Assembly (NCBI RefSeq): GCF_026151205.1
Contig: NC_087084.1
Span: 4,581,538-4,645,537 of the forward strand
Direction: 5' to 3'
DNA length: 64,000 bases
DNA from: Bolinopsis microptera
Lineage: Eukaryota > Ctenophora > Tentaculata > Lobata > Bolinopsidae
The notes under the pieces were generated by a model that was given only the letters and a program-made list of their open reading frames with translations, was not told where the DNA came from and made no database searches. Positions 1-11,290 of this stretch are shown here, piece after piece (position 1 is the first letter of the stretch; each line of letters opens with the position of its first letter). The position numbers were made by a program, and so were the translations under genes.

Positions 1-87
1 GGCAGTGTTTATGTCCGTAAAAATCATTTAAACACACTGCACCTATGCTATAAGATTATATCGATGCACAACTGGGCCGCTACAAGC

Positions 88-618
88 CAGTGATGCACGC
101 CGCCGCCGGACGCCGCCGCGCCGGCACATTTTCACGCGCCGCCACGCCGATACCTCTCAAGTCGGCGTGGCGTGAAAATTTAAAAAAATTTCAAAGCAAA
201 TTTTTTTGGACTTCTCCCAAGGAGAATCCTTCCCGACTCAAAAATCCTTCCACGCTCAAACAGAAGCTGGGCCTGGGGCCTAAGGAGAGACAATTTGAGG
301 CCAAGCGACAGAAGATTGACCTCATTAAACGATTTAATATGCCTGCAGCGAGCAAAGACGCTAAGTCTAAGTTACAGGCTGAGGTCGCCACCTACCAAAG
401 TGAACACGTAGACCTGAATGATATGGACAATGATATCTTTTTATACTGGAAGAAAAGGGCGTCTAATTTTCCCAATCTTAGTAAGATTTTTTGTGGGCCT
501 GGAAATTCAAACCTAAATTTTGACAAAATCATGTTCCACGCCGCCGAACGCCGCCACGCCGGGCCATTTTGGGCACGCCGCCGCCGGTTGGCGAAAAATG
601 AACCGGCGTGCATCACTG
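88..618 (+). mobile_element. hAT-family deletion derivative (non-autonomous), unit 1
   Basis: A 531 bp insertion absent from units 2, 3 and 5. It starts CAGTGATGCACGCCG and ends with the inverse CGGCGTGCATCACTG. It is flanked by 8 bp CTACAAGC (80-87) and CTACGAGC (619-626), a target duplication with one mismatch. CAGTG-type ends and an 8 bp duplication are typical of hAT elements. An open frame across it (from about 90) includes a stretch ending in FPNLSKI preceded by a Tyr-Trp-Lys-Lys segment, which resembles the hAT dimerisation region. The N-terminal and catalytic parts are missing, so this is an internally deleted copy that depends on a transposase supplied elsewhere. Confidence 0.85.
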
Positions 619-1282
619 CTACGAGCTGTGAGGTATTGACATCGTCAATCAAGCTATAAGAGGACTGTTTGAATATATACAACTAGCCTCGATTAAACTG
701 CAATGAACACATTTTAACACCCATAGTCCCATACCTAGTCATCAAATGAGTATAAAATATAATAATAAACTTCTTTCAATAATATTTTAATAAACAAACT
801 AAGTTGTAAATTCTATAACTCCCCCAAGTTTTAAACTAATCAATTGAAGCGGACCAGAGTGCAGAGTTGCTGACTATATCACCGCAGTATGATGCTACGT
901 TAGCTGTATACTTAGGCACACGGACACTTATAAACTATTGAAAGCTACGACGCGATAGAATAAATTGTTACATATGTTAAATACCATATACATATAGCGT
1001 ATATAATTATATCCATTTTGCACTTAATACTACAGCTTAATGACCAAGCTCAGAGTCCCATGATTACAAAGACAACAATTATAATATAGCCCCAATGGGT
1101 TAAGCCGTTGATTCATGAGTTTGCAATACAAAAGATGCCCAATCTTTCTGTTTCTGTTAAGAACTTCTTTTATCGTCTGTAAAGTGTAAGTTTCTTTCTC
1201 TTTCGATTTGCAAACTAAAACAATGAAGGCTACGAGGGGAATATATTCTTGTTAAATTTATTATTGTGGGTGATAACCAAAC

Positions 1283-1817
1283 TTTTAGGAAAGCTCCGCC
1301 GTACTGTCCCCTTTAAGGAAAGCTCCAACGTACTGTCCCTTTTAGGAAAGCTCCGCCGTACTGTCCCCTTTTAGGAAAGCTCCGCCGTACTGTCCCTTTC
1401 ACTTTCAGGAAAGCTCCGCCGTACTGTCCACCCTTTTAAAAAAGCTCCGCCGTACCGTCCCTTTTAAGAAAGCTCCGCCGTACTGTCCACACTTTTAGGA
1501 AAGCTCCTCCGTACTGTCCACTCTTTTAGGAAAGCTCCGCCGTACTGTCCCTTTTAAGAAAGCTCCGCCGTACTGTCCACACTTTTAGGAAAGCTCCGCC
1601 GTACTGTCCCTATCAGGAAAGCTCCGACGTACTGTCCACCCTTTTAGGAAAGCTCCGCCGTACTATCCCTTTCAGGAAAGCTCCGCCGTACTGTCCACCC
1701 TTTCAGGAAAGCTCCACCGTACTGTCCCTTTCAGGAAAGCTCCGCCGTACTGTCCCTTTTAGGAAAGCTCCGCCGTACTGTCCACCCTTTTAGGAAAGCT
1801 CCGCCGTACTGTCTTCC
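1283..1817. repeat. Minisatellite GGAAAGCTCCGCCGTACTGTCC, unit 1
   Basis: Head-to-tail monomers of roughly 25-33 bp. The conserved core reads GAAAGCTCCGCCGTACTGTC and the spacer varies between CCTTTTA, CACCCTTTTA and CTTTCA. A single extra monomer lies near 2540. The array is much more GC-rich than its surroundings. Confidence 0.95.
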
Positions 1818-2152
1818 ACTGTGATTCACGTACTTTAGTTCGACAATTAAAATTTTCCAGAAATCACCCCTGTCGAACTTCGGTACGCGCCAAACTAGAG
1901 TCAAGTTAGCGTACCTTACTCATATAGTTCGACAGTCGAACTTTTCATGTCGAACTTCAGTATAGTTCCTGTAGAGACCGTGAGCTGGCTGACTACAATC
2001 ACTCCATGAGCTGTATCCCATTGATTCCCGTAGGCACGGGTTACACTAGTTATAGTAATAAACGCATAATGTGTTTCGAATTGATTGTTATAGTTTGCGG
2101 TACAATAACAAAAGGTGCTCAATGTTTCTGTCGATAGCTTCTTTTGTTGCAG

Positions 2153-2330
2153 GTTAAGTGTAAGTTTTAGTAAAGTGTAAGTTTTAGTAAAGTGTAAGTT
2201 TTAGTAAAGTGTAAGTTTTAGTAAAGTGTAAGTGTAAAGTGTAAGTGTTAAGTGTAAGTGTAAAGTGTAAGTGTAAACTGTAAAGTGTAAAGTGTAAGTG
2301 TAAAGTGTAAGTGTAAAGTGTAAGTTTCTT
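2153..2330. repeat. GTAAAGTGTAAGT(TTTA) short tandem array, unit 1
   Basis: First a block of GTAAAGTGTAAGTTTTA repeats, then a block of alternating GTAAAGTGTAA and GTGTAA words. A single related word, before TTTCTTTCTCTTTCGA, occurs near 1180, so the array probably grew from that sequence. Confidence 0.95.
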
Positions 2331-3510
2331 TCTCTTTCGATATGCAAACAATAAAGGCTTCGAGGCCTCGCCTAGGGAATAGATTATTATTACATATTAA
2401 ATTTGATATTATTCGGAACAGACCGGCCGTGACTCGAGTCGTGACAACTCTCCGTGAGTCACGTAGTATGTTTAAAGGTCACGAAATCTTTCTCGTCAGT
2501 CATGAGATGTGTTTAGGGTCGTGTTTAGGGTATAATATGAAAGCTCCGCCGTACTGTCCACTCTTTTAGGAACGTTCCACCGTTTTGCCTTCCACTGTAC
2601 TGTCCAGTTCCCGTAAATACCGTGACCAGTGAGCCGGCGGTATAATCAATCCAACTAGCCGGGCTCATTAGATGTGTGTCCCACTTATCAATTTTAATCA
2701 GTTCACGAGCAAGTGAAATAAATTTGTCACCTTTTAAGCCGTGTCTCTAGCCTCTTTACACCGTGAGACTTTTATACCGTGACCATTTCTCCGTTTCCCC
2801 CTGAGAATCACGGTATAGAGAGTTTCCACTGTTCTAGAATTCAGTCGTATGAAAAAATACTGATATCCCAAATGTGCACCCCTTACAATAACGCACCCCC
2901 AGCTAGGGGACCACTATAACGTCCGAAAATGCATCCCTTAGCACTAAGGGGGAACCGGGTGCCGTGACCCACTTGCTTTCGTTTCTCTAGACTAACACAA
3001 TTAAGAATAAGATTATAGAGTATTTGTTTCATTAATCTGGGAATCTAATTTATGAGACGCCAGTGCTTATTTCACTAAACGATCTAGTAAGTAATCTTTA
3101 AAAGTATTAATCACTACAATGGCCGTGCAGTCACAGGGAGGCCGAAGGAAGCTAATATTATTCTAGAAGCTATTTTAAAGAATAGCTTTGAAAGTTTGAA
3201 AGTTAGTTTTAATCGTATCAAAAATATCCGTCACAATTAACTGAACTATAGCGGGTTTCTCAAAAAAGTCAAGAAAATTTCCCATTCAGAATGAGCGATG
3301 TGATTAAGTTTCTGTCGCTATTTAGAATGTAGTTAAAATTTGTTTAGAAGGTTTGCACTAATATTAATAATAATATAATTATACCCAATTGATATTATCA
3401 TCATGAGTGGTGCAAATCCTAATTTTTCAATTTTGTGGTATCAACAGTTAGTTTTTTTATGATTTTAAAATTAAAAGGTAAGGTGATGAAGACTGCCAAT
3501 CTGTTGTACA

Positions 3511-3572
3511 ATGTATGTACATGTCCATTTTGTCGAGCTACGAAGCAAAATGGACATGTAAAACATACATGT
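3511..3572. repeat. Conserved imperfect hairpin, unit 1
   Basis: Inverted arms built on ATGTATGTACATGTCCATTT and its complement, with a loop of about 13 nt (TCGAGCTACGAAG). Present unchanged at 12938, 23228, 24953 and 35043. No function can be read from it; it may be a small fold-back element. Confidence 0.7.
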
Positions 3573-3989
3573 AACAGAGTCGATATATTTTAATGTTGCC
3601 ATGGGGTGGCAAGTCTCCGTACATCGTGGTCCGGTAGTTTCATTGCGTCCTAATATAATAACGAAAAGATAATTTAAACGCGGAATAAAATATTCGCTTC
3701 CTCGATTTTAAGGTATTAACTTTAAGTTAAGGACAATAGACAAATAATTATATCTATAATATGGGGAGCATATTGTGAACGCGGCAAAGTTGAGCTCATA
3801 ATGGCAATATGGGCCCGAGTCAGAGGGCCAATGTTAATAATAATTGTTTAGGCCTCCTAATTTTAACCTGCTAGAACAGTACAGAGGGTACCCTTAGGCC
3901 TAGGGTAGCCACGCGTAAAAGATAATCGGAGCCACGCACAAATTATGGATATTGTGATAAACTTAAACCTAAACGAGCTGCGTGAACAA

Positions 3990-4138
3990 ACGAATATAAA
4001 GGTTACTGGGAGTCGCTCGGCCTGCCATGTAGCGGAATGGCAGGCCGAGCGACTCCCAGTAACCTTTATATTCGTACCAGCTCGATAGTAAATCTTAAAC
4101 ATAAACTGTTTATGTTTAAGATTTACTATCGAGCTGGT
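3990..4138. repeat. Double fold-back (two adjacent long palindromes), unit 1
   Basis: Palindrome 1 has perfect 39 nt arms (3990-4028 and 4037-4075) around an 8 nt loop. Palindrome 2 follows at once, with 31 nt arms (4076-4106 and 4108-4138) and a one-base loop. In unit 4 (35522-35672) the same place holds a non-palindromic sequence containing only the outer arm of each, with an ordinary MITE between them. Confidence 0.9.
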
Positions 4139-4163
4139 TTACAATATATGAACAATATTAATT

Positions 4164-4246
4164 TTACCGGGCGGCGCTCAGCCTGTCGCTCCAACACATC
4201 TTCATTGTCTTTATTAACACTCAAGCCTGGGGTCCGCATAAGGTAA
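4164..4246 (+). mobile_element. Short MITE, TTAC(C/T)GGGC...GGTAA ends, unit 1 copy a
   Basis: One copy of a small family seen several times. It starts TTAC(C/T)GGGCGGCGCTCAGC, has a middle near TTTATGAACATAATAGCC, and ends GGGGTCC(CC)AGGTAA. Other copies: 5531-5604 (inverted), 7634-7719, 35535-35623, 44038-44132 (inverted) and 44924-45014. The ends are weakly inverted. No coding capacity. Confidence 0.65.
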
Positions 4247-5530
4247 TAATAATTACAAAGAATATATTGAATTATGGTCATTAGTGCTCTGCTCTCGCAC
4301 AGAGAGAAAGTGAAAGTGATCTTATTATCTTGCGGTTTAATGGCGTGGAGCGGCAGAGTGAAACTGAAAGCGATCCACAGTATGAGTAAGGATGTTTTGT
4401 TAATCATGTTTCAATAGGCACGTTATGCTATGTGCACTATGTACAGTATTTTCATCCCCAAAGTTTGCTTCAACTAATAACTTAATAAGTGATGAAATAC
4501 TCTCATTATCGGCCAGCAAGCTGTTTCGTTTATGTTCACCTTGACCTAACAAGATATGAAAGATAAACAGTATTAAAATACAAAGATGTAAAGCCAAGTT
4601 CTTAGTAACCGTGAGAGAGTATGACGTCACATGAAGGAGTATGACGTCACGTGAACATTTACATAAAATACCTTAAACATAGCTGTCACCCCAAACCAGA
4701 TCACATGGTTCCTCATGAAGCCATGTGCATTGTGCAAAGTCCACCGGTCATTGGTACTGGTGGTGCTTATATTGGTAGTGGTACTACTACTATACTGGTA
4801 GTGCTTATAGTTGTGATATAGACTTATTTATCTTTTCATAATTTTTTCAAAGAAAGGGAATTCGTGGTTTGGCTTTGTGTTTGTTAGTGATTTAAATGAT
4901 AGTAAATTTGACGTTCATCCTGTGTACCTATGATAATTAACAGGGGACTGACGGATATTAGTGAGCAGGAGAACTGGTAATCATTCATTCACAATTTAGA
5001 TACCAAATCAACATTCGTGAGTGAAGCACGTCGATCTAATCATCCTCGTTGGCTTATCTGAATAATCATTATCATCAGGATCGCAGTGACGCTATTTCGT
5101 TTTTGTATCATTTGTATTTTCCCTGCTGCCATCCTTTTGGATGTTGGATAATGGATAACTACTATGGTACTTTACACTCGTAAGACGTAACCAACAAGAT
5201 GTTGATCTACGCTAAGTGCTTACAATTACACTAGAACCATGGTCCATGAGGGTGTTTGAGGTCATGTGAAGGATGCTGATCATCTACGCTTAACTCACAA
5301 TGACGCTTAGGAAACCCGCGATTAGCATAAAGATCGCAAGTTGTCGGAGAACAATCTAGAACAATACCAATAGCATTAGTCTGTTCTGTGGGAGGAATAA
5401 GGGTCTATAGTTTGCTTCACATGCTAGTCCTTTTTGGTGGTTACTTTTTTAGCAAGTTTAGGGAATGGTCCCGTTGCCGTGGATATTTTTGGCTGATTAT
5501 CTAGCGGTACCTGTGGCCACTGGTGGGTAT

Positions 5531-5604
5531 TTACCTGGGGACCTCAGGCTATCATGTTCATAATAGAGATTAGGCGGAATGACAGGCTGAGCGCGGCCCA
5601 GTAA
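5531..5604 (-). mobile_element. Short MITE, inverted copy b, unit 1
   Basis: Reads TTACCTGGGGACC at the left and GAGCGCGGCCCAGTAA at the right, which is the reverse complement of the family described at 4164. The same copy recurs in units 2-4. Confidence 0.65.
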
Positions 5605-6519
5605 GTGGGTATTCGTTACTGTAAACTATATCCTGCTGAGGAGGAAACAAGGGTCAACATACAGATCGTAGAACAATACAGTAATAACCTCGCCACTGTA
5701 AAATTAGCCTGCTGTTCACTCGTTTGAGAGTAGGTCGCCTTATTCGAGGACAATCTCTCCTCTATCATAGTAAGGAATATAGACAGGGTTTTGTACAGCC
5801 ACTGTTCGAACGATTGCTCAGTGTTCGCTATAATATAGTGTCAAACAAGTTCATTAGTATAAATCAAGGTGCAGATCGTTTGACCTTTTGAATAACCCAA
5901 ACGCGTTTAGTCTGTACTAAGGAGTTAGTTCCCAGACTACGATTTTAATATAGTCCCACCTACGATCCTTAGCTGCATGGGATTCAGATTTCAGCACCAG
6001 TCTTAATTTCACATATGAGTCCAATTCTGTCAGTGGACAGAACTATTTTGTGTGCTTTAATTGTTAAGTTTTAAAAAATATATGAGCTTATATTTAATAT
6101 TTTTAAGTCGATTCAAAAATATTTGACTCTCCGTAACAGTTTCCAAATCCAATTAACCGGTCTCCCTTCAAGGTTTGGAATAATGGGTCATACTTTTGTT
6201 CACATTTACACACTTTCTCGCATTACTCACAGTCAACCGCTCTGACATGGTTAACCACCTTCCTTGTGTTGTTGGTTAACCATTTGAGCGGGATATAAAC
6301 ACCTCATTTCATTTCAAATACTTATTATGTTGTATTACTATTTTAGATCTTAATTTAATGTCATTTGTATATTATATCCCCACAATCTTTTACTTTTTAT
6401 TGTTTGTGTTTATCATTGACATTATTATGCCATTCATATACGCTGGTTATGTGTAACTATAAATTAAATAAATGTTATTAATGAGAAAAGTAAATAATCC
6501 TTTACAAAGAGATTTCGGT

Positions 6520-6525
6520 TTTATT
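6520..6525 (-). terminator. Candidate poly(A) signal of the unit 1 LU-like gene
   Basis: TTTATT on the plus strand gives AATAAA on the minus strand, about 155 nt past the stop codon. The same hexamer context is retained in units 2-4. Assigned by position only. Confidence 0.4.
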
Positions 6526-6678
6526 AATAAGTAAACTTGATAAGTGCAGCAGCCGGAAGAAAATACATATAAACTTTGAAATTAACCAGAAAAATGTTTC
6601 ATGATCATTAAAAAAATTGAAATTATAGCACTAAAAGATGATGTCTATTCTAAATATTCTGTTCCTTTCTCGGTCTTC

Positions 6679-8705
6679 TTACATCATATGGAAGAAAACT
6701 GCCAAGAGGGGCGCCAAAACAAACGCTAGAGTTGACGCAGAATTGCATTTGTCGGTGGAGCAGTCGAAACAGGTTTTGTCTTTCTTCGCTGCTTCAGAAC
6801 ACGGTCCACAACCCTTGTTAGCCACGCTGTAGGTTTTTGCTACCGCTGCACTCCCGGGTCTGAAATATTGGGCGGTTAATTTTTTCAATTAATTCAATAC
6901 TTTCTAGATTAATACTTGATACTTAGTTACCTAAAAAGTGCCAAACTAGATAATAGCAAGGAAGGGGATTGTAATAATGAAACTTAAAGTTGATAAACTA
7001 CTGTTAATTTAGATAGTAAGTGATAACTGATAAGTAAGTGATAAGCAAACAAGTTGATTATTTGTATTTTGGTGTGAATCCTCATTTTCGTACTTGTTGC
7101 ATGCGATGGCAGTGGCTTTCTCAGCGTGACAAATTGTCGCTGTTTTGGATGCCACCAATGCTTCTTTTACCAAGCTGTAGTCGTAACACTCGAACTTTTT
7201 TGCTTCAGCTGAAGATTGATGGGTGTCAGTAATAATATTAACGGGTGATACTCGTAAAATATTTGTTCCAAAGGACCGTCGACGAGTCCAACTCGGCGCG
7301 CGTCCTGGTAGGTTATAAACCTACAAGTAATGTTATAGCTTAAGCTAATCTGGATTCTGGGGAGCACAGAATAATGGGTAGGCTAGGAGTTTTATGGATT
7401 ATTGCTGGCAAAACGTCAGCTGGAAAGAGGGGACAATGCCCACCACGCAAAGTGGAGGTGGAGTTAGGGCAAACAGTGACACTATCGTCAATCGTTGGCG
7501 GGGTGGAGGCAGATATGTGTGCCTTGCAAGAGGTGGGGATGGATTTTAACATTCGGTCAGCATAAGACACTTAGAGTCCAGGACTTGATAAATTATGATT
7601 ATAATGATTATAATGAACACTGCAAGGAATAAGTTACTGAGCGGCGATCAGCCTGTCATTCCACCGCATCTTTATTCTTCATATGTTTATGAACATTATA
7701 GCCTAGGGTCCCCAGGTAAGGAATAATACGAAAGGGAAGCGGGAATGGGGAACATTATTAGAGAGGCGCCAAATTATGTTCCAATTAGCAAGCAATGATT
7801 GACCTGTTCGTTATTTGTTTTTGTTCATTGACCCTCAACAAACAAATGTCAGATATGCAAAATTTGATATGTATTTTATGTATCAATGATCATATAGTTC
7901 AAAATTTGATTTATTATGTCTTTATTATATGTCTCCATTGCAAATTCAGATTTACCTGGAGCTGCTACTTTTACGTTACATCCGGTTTCTGCTTCGGCAA
8001 CGCATTGGGCACATGTCGCAGTACTGTCATCAGGGCATGGTCCACACCCGTACTCTTGAGCACTCAGACCTCCGTACTGCGACCACACGGGACTGAGGGA
8101 ATGATGGATTTTAAATTGGTGTATTAAAGTTAGTAATAGTATGCTGATAATTTTTTTATAAATAAATTGTTGTTGTTGTTGTTAATAGTATGCTGAATGT
8201 AAAACATGGAAGGAGTTGGGTTCGATATGGGTTAGACACCCGTTGAAAGTTACATCAAAGTAGTCAAAATATTGTAAGTTCATTTGTTAACTAGATGTGA
8301 GATGTAACCATTCATCAATGACTCGAGTGTATCTATTAATTAAAAATATCAAATTATATTAAAAAAAGGAAAAGTCAACTCACGATGTACATGCGACAAC
8401 TCCGTCGACGCAGGCCTCGGCAGTGACGCCATCAGCGCCATTACACTTCATGACTTCCGCCGCTGTGGGTGTTTACTGTTTACGTTGTTTATTCTCAAAT
8501 TTGTATTGTACTATTTATCCTTAAAATCTTCTAATCTTATTTAAACGTAACAACAGTCTGTTCGATTGCATAACAAAGCAGTTGTATTATCATACGGTGG
8601 CACTCGTTAACAGAAAGAAATTAGCCAAGCACACGATGTTCTAAAAAATAAACATTACTTACAGACAGCTGAGAAGACTCCTATCAGGATCACGAAAACC
8701 TTCAT
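6679..8705 (-). CDS. GPI-anchored two-domain LU-like cell-surface protein, copy 1
   Basis: Five exons: 8663-8705, 8384-8462, 7956-8092, 7094-7208 and 6679-6859. All introns are GT-AG and all phases fit, giving 184 residues. Residues 1-15 are a signal peptide (MKVFVILIGVFSAVS). Domain 1 spans Cys21-Asn80 (Cys 21, 32, 39, 57, 60, 68, 71, 79). Domain 2 spans Cys94-Asn164 (Cys 94, 113, 123, 142, 145, 155, 158, 163). Each domain ends in Cys-Asn and contains GCGPC, as in Ly6/uPAR (three-finger) domains. Residues 168-184 are a hydrophobic tail after small residues, the usual GPI-attachment signal. The product should be secreted, lipid-anchored and extracellular; the ligand is unknown. Copy 1 has Val27 where the others have Ala. 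The LU assignment rests on cysteine pattern and topology, not on a search. Confidence 0.82.
7634..7719 (+). mobile_element. Short MITE inside intron 3 of the LU-like gene, unit 1
   Basis: Starts TTACTGAGCGGCGATCAGCC and ends GGTCCCCAGGTAA. It belongs to the small family described at 4164 and lies in the intron between exons 7956-8092 and 7094-7208. Also present in units 2-4. Confidence 0.65.
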
Positions 8706-8784
8706 TTTTCTGCTTTGACGATACGCTAAAGTGGGATTGTTTTATCTTATTATTGCTTTGTTTTACGATATATTAACATATCAA

Positions 8785-8793
8785 TATATATAC
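8785..8793 (-). promoter_or_regulatory. Possible TATA element upstream of the LU-like gene, unit 1
   Basis: TATATATA about 80 nt upstream of the start codon, inside an AT-rich stretch with repeated ACATATCAATAT / ATATTGATATGT half-sites. The element is kept in all units and slightly expanded in units 3 and 4. Position is suggestive only. Confidence 0.3.
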
Positions 8794-10671
8794 AACATAA
8801 CATATTGATATTTTGACATATCAAAGTCATTAAAAACTGCCGCATGCTAACCGAAATGAATGACTGTAGTTTACAAATAAATTTGTACTAGTTCTAAACT
8901 TCAATATCCCATAATATAACAAAGCTTAATATAACAAAGCTTCAATGGCAAAATAAACAGTGTTGAATAGGACTTATTTCTTCAGACTGAATGGGACAAA
9001 CACCACTGAGGGGGCTGTTTCCTAAAACAAAACTTAACCGAAGCCATGCCTCGGCCTCTGCATATAAAATATTTTGAATTATGTATGCATAATATAGTCA
9101 CGTCGGTCGTATGGTAATCTCATTATATGCGGAGCCAGTCCACTTAATTGACGTAAGTTAATATCAAGAGAAACAACGTTCTTTACTTTGACCAAGTTCA
9201 CGAATCGAGACTATTCCGAAGAATTCCTTGGAGTCTAAGTTTAGCAGAAGATTTTTGCAATTTTTGCTATTTCAGCCTTTAATTATCGTAAACAGCGATG
9301 ATATCACGATTAGTATGCGACCGGATCGTTAATTTCTAATTTTTTAAATCCGGCAGCCCGTGTCCCGTTCAAGTGCGTACCTATCCTCGTAGCCGACAAA
9401 GTTAAGGGTGGCTAGTATGATCGATATACCAAAAGAGTGGAAGGGTGTAAGTATTTTCTCTTTCATTATTCTACTCTTACTTGTGTTACTGAGCATTCTG
9501 TTTCTGCATTGTGGAAAGCACAAAAACCTTGGACTCGATGTTAAGGATAGAGTAACTCTTATATTGAGTTTACATTATATGCAATCATTGCTGTTTTATT
9601 CGTGAAATATGAAAGTTTGTTGGAAATCAGTGATTTAATCTATAAGTCTCAATTTTGGTCATAAGCGATAAAATGAAGTTGCACTTATTCGATCATTGAA
9701 AATTTACCTAATTGTGGTAAACAAACTCACAAATACTCGTAATCTACGTATGGCACAACTAAATTATAAAAGCAGTTGAGCTGGTAAATACCGAATATTT
9801 ATAAAAATAAGCAAAGTCACTACGTCTATCTTTTAGTTTGACTGGCTGAAAAAGCTTTTCGAAACAAAATAAAGTATATCATATTTTTAAAATTAAAACA
9901 CTGCTTTTGAGATTCTCAAAGGCAGTGTTTATGTCCGTAAAAATCATTTAAACACACTGCACCTATGCTATAAGATTGTATCGATGCACAACTGGGCCGC
10001 TACGAGGCACGAGCTGTGAGGTATTGACATCGTCAATCAAGCTATAAGAGGACTGTTTGAATATATACAACTAGCCTCGATTAAACTGCAATGAACACAT
10101 TTTAACACCCATAGTCCCATACCTAGTCATCAAATGAGTATAAAATATAATAATAAACTTCTTTCAATAATATTTTAATAAACAAACTAAGTTGTAAATT
10201 CTATAACTCCCCCAAGTTTTAAACTAATCAATTGAAGCGGACCAGAGTGCAGAGTCGCTGACTATATCACCGCAGTATGATGCTACGTTAGCTGTATACT
10301 TAGGCACACGGACACTTATAAACTATTGAAAGCTACGACGCGATAGAATAAATTGTTACATATGTTAAATACCATATACATATAGCGTATATAATTATAT
10401 CCATTTTGCACTTAATACTACAGCTTAATGACCAAGCTCAGAGTCCCATGATTACAAAGACAACAATTATAATATAGCCCCAATGGGTTAAGCCGTTGAT
10501 TCATGAGTTTGCAATACAAAAGATGCCCAATCTTTCTGTTTCTGTTAAGAACTTCTTTTATCGTCTGTAAAGTGTAAGTTTCTTTCTCTTTCGATTTGCA
10601 AACTAAAACAATGAAGGCTACGAGGGGAATATATTCTTGTTAAATTTATTATTGTGGGTGATAACCAAACT

Positions 10672-11290
10672 TTTAGGAAAGCTCCGCCGTACTGTCCCCT
10701 TTAAGGAAAGCTCCAACGTACTGTCCCTTTTAGGAAAGCTCCGCCGTACTGTCCACCCTTTTAGGAAAGCTCCGCCGTACTGTCCACTCTTTTAAGAAAG
10801 CTCCGCCGTACTGTCCACCCTTTTAAAAAAGCTCCGCCGTACCGTCCCTTTTAAGAAAGCTCCGCCGTACTGTCCACACTTTTAGGAAAGCTCCTCCGTA
10901 CTGTCCACTCTTTTAGGAAAGCTCCGCCGTACTGTCCCTTTTAAGAAAGCTCCGCCGTACTGTCCACACTTTTAGGAAAGCTCCGCCGTACTGTCCCTAT
11001 CAGGAAAGCTCCGACGTACTGTCCACCCTTTTAGGAAAGCTCCGCCGTACTATCCCTTTCAGGAAAGCTCCGCCGTACTGTCCACCCTTTCAGGAAAGCT
11101 CCGCCGTACTGTCCCTTTCAGGAAAGCTCCGCCGTACTGTCCATCCTTTTAGGAAAGCTCCGCCGTACTGTCCCTTTCAGGAAAGCTCCACCGTACTGTC
11201 CCTTTCAGGAAAGCTCCGCCATACTGTCCCTTTTAGGAAAGCTCCGCCGTACTGTCCACCCTTTTAGGAAAGCTCCGCCGTACTGTCTTC
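10672..11290. repeat. Minisatellite GGAAAGCTCCGCCGTACTGTCC, unit 2
   Basis: Same monomer family as at 1283-1817, but with a different number and order of spacer variants. The array has therefore expanded or contracted since the units were duplicated. Confidence 0.95.

Larger units (their letters stand above)
1..9920. repeat. Tandem array unit 1 (full length)
   Basis: First of four long direct repeats. Each begins at the same GGCAGTGTTTATGTCC motif (positions 1, 9921, 19452, 31402 and, diverged, 41790) and runs in the same order: 5' segment, minisatellite, GTAAAGTGTAA array, hairpins, MITEs, LU-like gene, 3' segment. Units are nearly identical outside indels, which suggests recent amplification. 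Unit 1 carries the hAT derivative at 88-618. Positions 619-6678 contain no convincing gene, only repeats and unique non-coding DNA; 8706-9920 likewise. The left edge of the window may cut into a further unit. Confidence 0.95.

Noticed and set aside
2342-2569. Plus-strand frame MQTIKASRPRLGNR running into the minisatellite monomer
   Set aside because: Frame ends inside repeat sequence, start is lost in unit 3, and no protein features are visible.
7340-7570. Overlapping frames on both strands in the third-exon to fourth-exon intron of the LU-like gene (e.g. MGRLGVLWIIAGKTSAGK)
   Set aside because: Unit 4 carries several indels and a lost start here. The region lies in an intron of the supported gene and has no domain-like features.
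9417-9605. Small plus-strand frame starting MIDIPKEWKG with a hydrophobic segment, seen in units 1, 3 and 4
   Set aside because: Unit 2 has a 2 bp insertion that breaks it, and unit 4 has a 4 bp insertion just upstream. Unlike the LU-like exons it shows no constraint.
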